Source: Cyclospora cayetanensis
Taxonomy: Eukaryota; Apicomplexa; Conoidasida; Eucoccidiorida; Eimeriidae
DNA length: 64,000 nucleotides
Assembly (NCBI RefSeq): GCF_002999335.1
Contig: NW_020312140.1
Coordinates: forward strand, 1 to 64,000
Direction: 5' to 3'
The notes under the pieces are model-generated. The model ran no database searches and had not been told where the DNA came from. It saw only the letters and a list, made by a program, of their open reading frames with translations. The position numbers and the translations under genes were made by a program. Position 1 is the first letter of the stretch. The number at the start of each line of letters is the position of its first letter. This document shows, one piece after another, positions 57,501 to 64,000 of this stretch.

Positions 57501-58074
57501 GGGATGAACAGAACTGTGATGAGGAAGTGCTTGACTCCGAAACGGCTGCAGCAGCAAACTCGGAGGCCACTGCAACGGCAGACGCGACAGCAGCAGTTGA
57601 AGGACTGTCGTTGGAACTGCCTCCGTCTGTACACCTAAAGGACTGCTATGCCGCAACGCCTCTCCCCTTTACCAATTTTGTCTGTGGATTCCAAGCGGCA
57701 CTTGATCACGTTTTCGTCTCCAAGGAGCTTCACGTAACGCCAGAGCCTACACGCCAAAAAAGCATGGGACTTAAAGCTCCGGTTCTACGAAATTTTGAAC
57801 AACTCAGTGCTACGCTAGACGCAACATACCGCACACAAGAGCTCTGAGCGCCCTCTTTATCTGGCGTTGGCTCTACTGAATTCAATGCTCAACAGACGCG
57901 CTGGGGTTCTTGTAATGATGCTTCACGATCTTCAGGTGTGCGCTTTGGGTGCAGGTCGTAGGGACTCTCCCTGGAGTGTCGTTTGAGTCTGTGGATGCGC
58001 ATGGAGGCCTCCTATGCGAATTTTACCCTTCAGATCACCTCTCCATTGCAGCGGATCTCCAGTATAAACAGTAA
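51542..58074 (+). CDS. PDE12: PDE12-like 2',5'-phosphodiesterase/deadenylase, 13 exons
   Basis: Family members are Mg-dependent exonucleases of the endonuclease/exonuclease/phosphatase fold that trim 2',5'-oligoadenylate and poly(A); the animal enzyme is mitochondrial. Exons are 51542-52280, 52517-52667, 52990-53247, 53468-53770, 54126-54165, 54293-54415, 54984-55225, 55452-55514, 55933-56317, 56689-56811, 57070 to about 57254, about 57472 to 57733, and 57955-58074 (about 997 residues). The N-terminal domain has ETLGMLLAKLA and LNPPLVTRVSV. The catalytic domain has FRVVSFNLLAEGYAQT, DADIYCLQE (Glu about 639), ALFYRKSRFSLL, IANTHLFFHP, LVLCGDFNCD (Asp842, Asn844), FTNFVCGFQAALDHVFV and YPSDHLS (Asp985, His986). 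All metal and catalytic residues are present. Uncertain points are the start (later ATGs exist), whether exon 4 begins at 53,468 or about 53,621, and the exon 11/12 join. Confidence 0.85.
52672..52752. repeat. TATG/TATA microsatellite in PDE12-like intron 2
   Basis: An alternating TATA/CATA/CGTA run starts a few bases after the donor at 52,668. Confidence 0.9.
53544..53580. repeat. TATA microsatellite, exon or intron status open
   Basis: A (TA)n run that would be translated (RLYIHIHIYIYIF) if exon 4 of the PDE12-like gene starts at 53,468. It is intronic if the exon starts at the ggcag acceptor near 53,620. Confidence 0.85.
54443..54786. repeat. TA run followed by a long CA-rich minisatellite in intron 6
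   Basis: TATA units (54,451-54,500) are followed by about 285 bp of CACACA blocks separated by ttagc, ctaac and ttaac spacers (54,501-54,786). Toward the right end the spacing shortens to ttaacacc units. It fills most of the PDE12-like intron 54,416-54,983. Confidence 0.95.
55640..55815. repeat. TCTATC/TATA low-complexity tract in intron 8
   Basis: A CT/TA-rich tract with tctctatct and tatatatata units inside the PDE12-like intron 55,515-55,932. Confidence 0.8.
56348..56398. repeat. TG/TATA microsatellite in intron 9
   Basis: TGTG then TATA units, about 30 bases after the donor at 56,318 of the PDE12-like gene. Confidence 0.85.
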
Positions 58075-58797
58075 ACGCACTAATGGTGGGTGTTTGGCTC
58101 AAGTTGGCATTTTGTGTGTGCCCATATCTCATTGAGGCCTCTTGGGAAGGGCTTTCTTTTGCGCTCCATCCCAGCTCTCGCTCAATTCCATTTGCCTCAC
58201 TAAGCAAAGAACACAGACAACGGCCTTGTACAGTCTTTACCCAGGCATGAAGATCCCGCGCGCGCTGATGCAGGGAGCCCTGCAAGCCATTCCACTTTAA
58301 CTGGCTGTCTCGCCAACAGCCTGAGCACCCACAGACTCTTAATTCGGACTCCTAGCGAATTGGCTAACCTGCGAAATCAATTTTGTCTCCACCCCTCATT
58401 GCACGCTGCGTAGCCTATCGCTATTATTTAGAGACAGAAGCACTGATACCAGCCCAAATGGCCGGGCTCTTTCGAGCGCTGCTTCCTGCCACCCAGCTGA
58501 TCAAGCCGAGAAAACGTAGTTCAAGCTTTAAGGTTTCCAATACTCGAAACTCTTGCACCCCACCGGTCGAGACCACCACTGCTCGAGAACTTGCGCGCAA
58601 AAGTGGTAACGGCTTCGTGCTGCATACTTTTCTCCTGGCTCCGAACAGGCGCGTCCTTTGAAAACTTTTCCTCGAGTCTCTCGATTGTTGCACTCCAGTC
58701 CTTGGAAAGCTTAGAGGCCGCCTGCTGTTTTGGCAGATTGGCTCCGAACCATCAGTGTACGACCCGCTGAAGTGTCTCCGGGTGGCTCAGGGCCTTT
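58075..58797. other. Intergenic, no gene seen
   Basis: Contains the 3' region of the PDE12-like gene. No recognisable frame or element was seen. Confidence 0.5.
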
Positions 58798-59003
58798 GGT
58801 CTAAGCGACAGTGGTTGAGAGGGAGGTTTTGCTCTCGTCTTATTTGCACTGAAGCCGCACAGGCACGAGCAGCTCGTCGCCAAAGGCCTTTAGGCAGCAG
58901 GGTCTAAGCGACGGTGGTTGAGAGGGAGGTTTTGCTCTCGTCTTATTTGCTCTGAAGCCGCACAGGCACGAGCAGCTCGTCGCCAAAGGCCTTTAGGCAG
59001 CAG
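58798..59003. repeat. 103-bp tandem duplication
   Basis: 58,798-58,900 and 58,901-59,003 are identical except for about two bases (cagtgg/cggtgg, cactga/ctctga). Both contain ctaagcga and end in ggcctttaggcagcag. Confidence 0.95.
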
Positions 59004-60744
59004 TCTGAAAAAAGCATCACAGATTAGGCAGCCACCTATTCCAGTCCAACATGACAGCCCAGGATGGACCTCAGAGCTACAAAGTGGCTCCCTTTGGACT
59101 GACCACGTTTAAGGCAGTTGCTCATACGGCCTCGTGATCATGTAGTTCCGCGGGCAACCCATTGATCCCCACATTAAAATTGATCTGCAGTTCGCCTTGT
59201 TACAGGGCCATATGTGCCGCTAGATGCTAATGGTGATAACATCTGCAGCGGATGGCCCTGGTACTCGTCTACAGGTGCACTCTTCTCTGCATCACATGGA
59301 AGCAACAACAGTTGTCAAACTCTCACTCCACGATCCAACTACGCACGGTACGCTGAACCCACGACCCTTTGATACCCATTTTAAAAAGCATTTTTATACG
59401 TTGGTCATTAGTGAGCACCCAATCGACAATGGTAAAAATTCAGCCATTGTCAAGCCCACACGAGCTGTGGACTCAAGGCTATTTCGGCCGTGCGCATCAG
59501 TTTCTGAGGCGTATTCGAGCAGTGCAGACTATGGTTAGCACAAACATTGAGCCTTCTCCCTTATTCTACTTTCAGGTAAGGGCAGGCTCCTTCGCTTCCC
59601 TTAGCTAAACAAAAATTTGCCCTACTGTTTTGACATGCCACACAACGAGCAGCGTTCCTCAGGGATCCACTCCTGTCACCACTAACCTGGCCTGCACTAG
59701 TAACTAATAGTCTTTTGGATGGACAGGCACAACGAAATATGAACCTCTCCATACCTGGTTGCACCCTACGTATTGCTGTCTTCCGAATATGCAATGTTAA
59801 AAGAGGCGGTGTAGAGCGAAGCCACTTAATGTCAGTGTGGCAAATCGAAAAGCACACGCAGGGCGTACGATGTTACGTATCATAGCAACACGCTGAAGAA
59901 TCTCGATTACGTATGGTTCTCTGCTCAACTTCAAGCTGGCCTTTTCTTTTGATGACCGGCACAACGGGAAACTACGTCAAGAAGAGTGGTTCTACCCTGA
60001 GGCCCCCTGCTGTAGCAGACCGATTTGAGCTTAAATCTTTTCGTTGAGACTAGCTGTTGCTAAACAAAAATAACGTTAGGATTGGCTGCTTGGCTAGGCT
60101 CTTCGCATACGCAATTAGTTTCAGAATAGAATTAGCCATGCTGTGTAAGACTTAACGATCTAAGCCAATGCACTTAGTCGTGTTGCATGGCTTGGGTGGA
60201 ATGCTTGAAGCGCTCAAAGATTCAGGCAATGCGCAGTCTCACTATCTTCTTTTCTGTCGTGCCGGAACCTTTTGGACCAAGAACCATGCGAGAGCAGAGC
60301 TGTTCGGAATGAACAAAGCATAATTTTCTACTTAATTTTGAAGAATCTGTGGCCGCAGGCTGCCTTATGTAAATCTAGAAGGACCATGGCTGTTAGCCCG
60401 CCACCGCTATTCTTCTGGGGCACGTACATATTCAAAGGACATGCTGGAATACTCCGGCTGGACTCTGTTACTAGGGAGTGCCGATGATGTCAGATACCAG
60501 GGCAAAAGGGGGTTTGTGAGAAGGCCTTGCAGGCAAATGCTCACTGGGCTCCTACGCTTTGTAAAGTTCAAGTACTTCGTCGAACTGAGGTGCTGGAAAC
60601 CCACTTTATTGATAGGCTCGAGGTGACAAGCCACCTCCTATGGAAAATGCAGAGAACGCGTTCTTGCACGATAGCAAAAACGCATTTCTTGTTATTCATT
60701 CATTGCAAAGTGCACAATTTAAGCTTTTGCGCATTCTTCTACAC
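59004..60744. other. Intergenic, no gene supported
   Basis: Short frames only, for example 59,224-59,538 and 60,527-60,757. Given the element just downstream, older retroelement remnants are possible, but I could not match any block. Confidence 0.45.
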
Positions 60745-61084
60745 TAGTCATGATTAACCACGATTTAGTAACGAACTAGCCAGTTAATTTGCCTGTTCGC
60801 ATATATTGTCTAATGTAGGGCGCTGGTAAATCGAAATTCAATGAAGCAGTGCTGTGTGCGTGTACCCTAGTTGCCATGTGTAACTAGCTGTGAATGCTTG
60901 GAGTGCTTGGAGGGTGCAGCAAAGCGCAGCCTAGCAGTCTTTCTCCTATCAAGTCAAAACCCCTAAGGGGATCGGTTAGCAAAAAAAGAGCCCTTTTGAA
61001 AACTGCCCAGCAACTACAAAGAAAATTTGTATCGATTCTAGCATTGGCAGCTTCCCCACACAGGCCTTATGTCAGGCATTACGG
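60745..61084 (+). repeat. LTR-like block of the pol-less copy
   Basis: Shares with the other LTRs the gtgtaactagctgtgaatg core (60,877), gtgcttggagggtgcag and tctttctcctatcaa. It shares aactagccagtt...ttgcctgttcgcat with ctagtcaacttgcctatttgcat at about 30,410. Confidence 0.6.
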
Positions 61085-61248
61085 TTGGCAGCAACACGGT
61101 ACTGTGCAGATGTTCCCCGCTCATCCACTGGACGTGCATGTAATGTAATTCCATGCTTCCCTGCAAGTTTTCTGGTTTGTTTCAAGTTGGCGGGTAGTTT
61201 GGTCATTCGCATGCGTTTGTAACACTCTGAAAGAAACAACCTCTGGCG

Positions 61249-62290
61249 ATGAGTCTTGACGGGAGCTCCACTTTTGCTGGGGCGGCACAAGCCGGCCTGC
61301 AAGTTAATATGAACTCAGTTTCTCTACAGCTGGTAGAAGCGTATGATTTTGTAGCCGATAACTGTCTAGATAAAACAGTGCGTCTATGCAGAGCAGACAA
61401 ATTGCATGACGGCCGGAAGGATGGGCAAGTTCACGAAGATTTTATCAATGGACGAAGAAGTATACTTCGCGTTTTAGGCCACAGGTGAAGACAAATTAGT
61501 GCTCATTGCTGGAAAAGGAAGCTATCTGGTGGTGGATGCTTATGTGCAAAAGAGGTCCTCTCCAGGAAGTCCTCTGCCTTCAGGCATTGCTACAGTTCAG
61601 CCTTCACAGAAGCCGTGACTACTCGGTTTTTGCCGAGGTCAGCTAAACAGCAAGGTTTTTAGAAATTGGAAAGGCCTAAGCAAAAGACCGTTCAATGGAT
61701 GGGTATCATGATAACTATGATCCTTTGATACAGAACAGGCACGATGTAGAGGAAGGCTGCTATCTCAATAAATCTATCCTGAGTCTACCAGAAGTGGCAC
61801 GACAGGTGGTCGTAGGCTTGGTAACAACGCAGCAATTTATCAGCTATCCAGTGAGGCGTTCGCACATGCTGGATTACCTCATGCCTCGGAAGCAAATTTA
61901 AGCGCAAATCCTGCGCTTTGGGCTGAAGAAGTAAAGCAAACCGGGAATTTGACTTACGAATGTCGGGGAAGTGTAGGCTGTCCTTCACCTACAGTTTAAT
62001 GTGCGCGGAGAAAAAAAAAGCCAAAGGAGAACGACACCGCGATTCTGAGTAACCCCAATCACCCCCCGACAACGCATCTGCTTCTATTGGGAAGTTGGGT
62101 CTTCGTCACGGTTTACGCAATAGTCTCATGCGGGTACGAGCTTTTGTGCAATCGCTGCGAACCATGCTGAAACGAAAGGGCAGATATATCGCATCCATCG
62201 CAGTCTTCCGCGGCATTTATGAAGCCATTTTGACAAGCATCCAGCTATTTGACTGTCGCTGCTCCGTTGCACTGAGCGAAGATATCTAGA
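61249..62290 (+). pseudogene. Gag remnant of the pol-less copy
   Basis: Frames at 61,249-61,488, 61,695-61,901 and 62,095-62,289 are separated by stops. Around 62,075 the sequence CGCATCTGCTTCTATTGGGA corresponds to the zinc-knuckle start at 26,240, but the second Cys has become Trp and the His/Cys half is out of frame. Confidence 0.45.
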
Positions 62291-63249
62291 ACGGTACGCT
62301 AGTCTCCCCAATGCTCTCCCGCATGCCTGATCTACACTGAGGAACCTCTTTCCGATTAAGGCCTGGACCTAGTAGATTGGGGTCAGCAGTCATCCTGAGC
62401 AACGTACGGACTGACAGAACAGCTGGTTAGTGCACGCGAGTGCTCGCGCAAAGGTTAAATGAGCTAAGCGCGGAATCATGGTGAGCTCCGACTGGCTGTG
62501 TCTTTCGAGCCTATAGATTTAATCCTGGTGGACGAGCAGGCCTTGTGAGGCCCATTCGCTTACCAGACAACAACGTTTGCGATTGGGTGGCTAGGGCGGT
62601 TTGCTGTAGTCACAGTTTTCTGCTTTTTATTACTGTATTGATATTCCTAAAAAGTTGGAGGTGCCAGATGAATGTAGTGTCCATACTTTTTGATTTACTG
62701 TCGGGTTTTGCCGCACAAACCAGCGAGCCGTGTGGCAGCGGAGGACACACAGAGAGCAGGAACGGTCGAATTCGAGGATTTGGGGGTGTTAGAAGGCACG
62801 TACTACAAAGACTTCAACTAAAACGTGGTAGAAAACACCAATATTGATAGCTGGCGATGGATTTTGTGCCGACTGTGCTGCTGGCGGGAGCTTTTGCGGC
62901 TCTGCTTTGCTTGCAAATTGGGTCACTATGACCGAAATTTCTCGCGTCCCTCTGAAATTTCCTTTTCCAGCTCACGCTTTCTCTGATAACTAACTTTTTC
63001 AATTGATATTGCACTACTGCTCTGGTATATTGTTGTAATGGTCTCTACGCTCAGATCTATACCAATTTATATTTTCTCTACATTCTTCCGTGGGCCGGTT
63101 TCGGTTTTTTGGAGATGTCTATGCTGTTTGCACCAAATATATTTTGCGTTCAGGCATTGCTCTAAGAGGCACGGAGGCACTACTGAAGTAAAGCGCATCT
63201 TGATGCACTGTACAACTTTTGTTTGTTTACTGTTTCTCAACAGAGAAGC

Positions 63250-63700
63250 CTCACCTTTTAGCTCTTCGATGGCAGCGAAGCATCGCACTACCGCGGTGGT
63301 GTTGGTTTGGTCCCTGGTTCATTGCTCACTAATGTGTGCGTGTGTCCTTTTCACGCTAAATTTCACTTTCACGGTTGACGCACATATTTGCTTGCTTTAT
63401 TCGCACTGCATTTGCACTGTGGCCGGCCTGGTGATTGGCGGTAGGGTTGAATCCTTGTCATGACAGGCATACAGTTGGTCTCAAGGGACAGCCGCTTTCG
63501 ACGAGGGCGAGTTCCTCAAGTTAAGACGCATGGGAGTTGGAAGCCATGTGCAGCTAGCTGTGACTGCTCGGAGTGTTTAGAGGGTACAACTCCACACATC
63601 CTAGCTGTCCCTCTCCTATCAAGGCGGAATCCTGAGAGGCGCGGGCAGCGAATGGGGGGAGTTCCTTCGAGGAATACCTAATATCGTTGTATTGAAGCTC
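63250..63700 (+). repeat. 3' LTR-like block at the right edge
   Basis: gtgttggtttggtccct (63,299) and the core agctagctgtgactgctcggagtg ... ctagctgtccctctcctatcaag ... gagaggcgcgggcag (63,552-63,650) match the block at 30.1-30.65 kb in the same order, with about 160 bp less between them. Confidence 0.6.
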
Positions 63701-64000
63701 AATCGAGCCTGTAATTAAGTGTCTCCTTTGTGTGAAGTTTTGATTGAACCTTAAGCCATGTGTTTGCATGTAGATATCTCAAATAAAGGAAGCAGGTTAT
63801 TGAAACTGACGACAATACACATAATTCCGTTTCCCGGGTGCCCCTTGTCTGTTTGCCAGGTAGCCTATGTCCATTCTCGCTGTCCACACTCTTTAGCGTT
63901 TTGCAGGCTCTCGAAGCTCAGGATCACGTGACCCGAATTCCCACACCAATGGCAAATGCGTTGTCGGGGGGTGTCTAGGGCTACTCAGGAGTGCGGTTTG
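63701..64000. other. Right edge, no feature seen
   Basis: Three hundred bases after the last LTR-like block. Nothing was recognised. Confidence 0.5.

Larger units (their letters stand above)
60745..63700 (+). mobile_element. Pol-less, decayed copy of the Ty3/gypsy-type element
   Basis: An LTR-like block (60,745-61,084) runs into TGGCAGC at 61,086, as at 25,258. Gag-like remnants follow: gcgcaaatcctgcgctttgggctgaagaag (about 61,900) matches the gag stretch at about 26,070, and a changed zinc knuckle lies at about 62,075-62,118. No protease, RT, RNase H or integrase motif follows. Instead 62.99-63.69 kb resembles the 3' end of the plus-strand element. The simplest reading is a copy that lost its pol region. 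Borders are approximate. Confidence 0.55.

Noticed and set aside
1..64000. tRNA, rRNA and CRISPR features
   Set aside because: No cloverleaf-like B-box context, rRNA-like blocks or spaced direct repeats were seen; a scan with tRNAscan-SE or Infernal would be needed to exclude small RNAs.

Overview
The window looks like nuclear DNA of a coccidian apicomplexan, most likely Eimeria or a close eimeriid such as Cyclospora. The reasons are intron-rich genes with GT-AG borders, CAG/GCT-type triplet runs giving Gln and Ala homopolymers, TATG/CA microsatellites in many of the larger introns, an apicomplexan-type major facilitator transporter, and decayed Ty3/gypsy-type retroelements between genes. All calls were made by eye. 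Exon joins were chosen where GT-AG borders, reading phase and family similarity agreed.

Left part (1-24.9 kb): a 270-bp tandem repeat opens the window. The GPI-transamidase subunit PIG-S gene (+, 2.4-5.5 kb) follows. Next come a decayed minus-strand retroelement (7.2-10.7 kb), a secreted or membrane coiled-coil protein (+, 11.5-13.3 kb), a convergent multi-spanning membrane protein (-, 13.9-15.1 kb), 3.9 kb without a recognisable gene, and a nine-exon CRAL-TRIO/Sec14-domain gene (-, 18.9-23.2 kb).

Middle (24.9-45.8 kb): a plus-strand Ty3/gypsy element keeps LTR-like ends and a primer-binding-like site. It also keeps traces of gag zinc knuckle, protease, reverse transcriptase, RNase H and integrase, all broken by stops and frameshifts. 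It is followed by an ApiAT-like transporter (+), a Gln/Glu-rich coiled-coil gene (-), an M16-peptidase-like reading frame with one internal stop, a basic coiled-coil protein with a CTFRPRIN motif (-), and a solo LTR.

Right part (45.8-64 kb): two multi-exon genes with likely mitochondrial roles lie in the same direction. They are ribosomal protein uL15m with a poly-Ala leader, and a 13-exon PDE12-like 2',5'-phosphodiesterase/deadenylase with its catalytic residues intact. A weak minus-strand candidate gene lies between them. The window ends with a 103-bp tandem duplication and a second, pol-less retroelement copy (60.7-63.7 kb).

The genes are scattered housekeeping and lineage-specific genes and do not form an operon-like system. 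I did not find a convincing new multi-gene system. The most useful leads are the retroelement family, the M16-like frame, and the gene models that are only visible after splicing.
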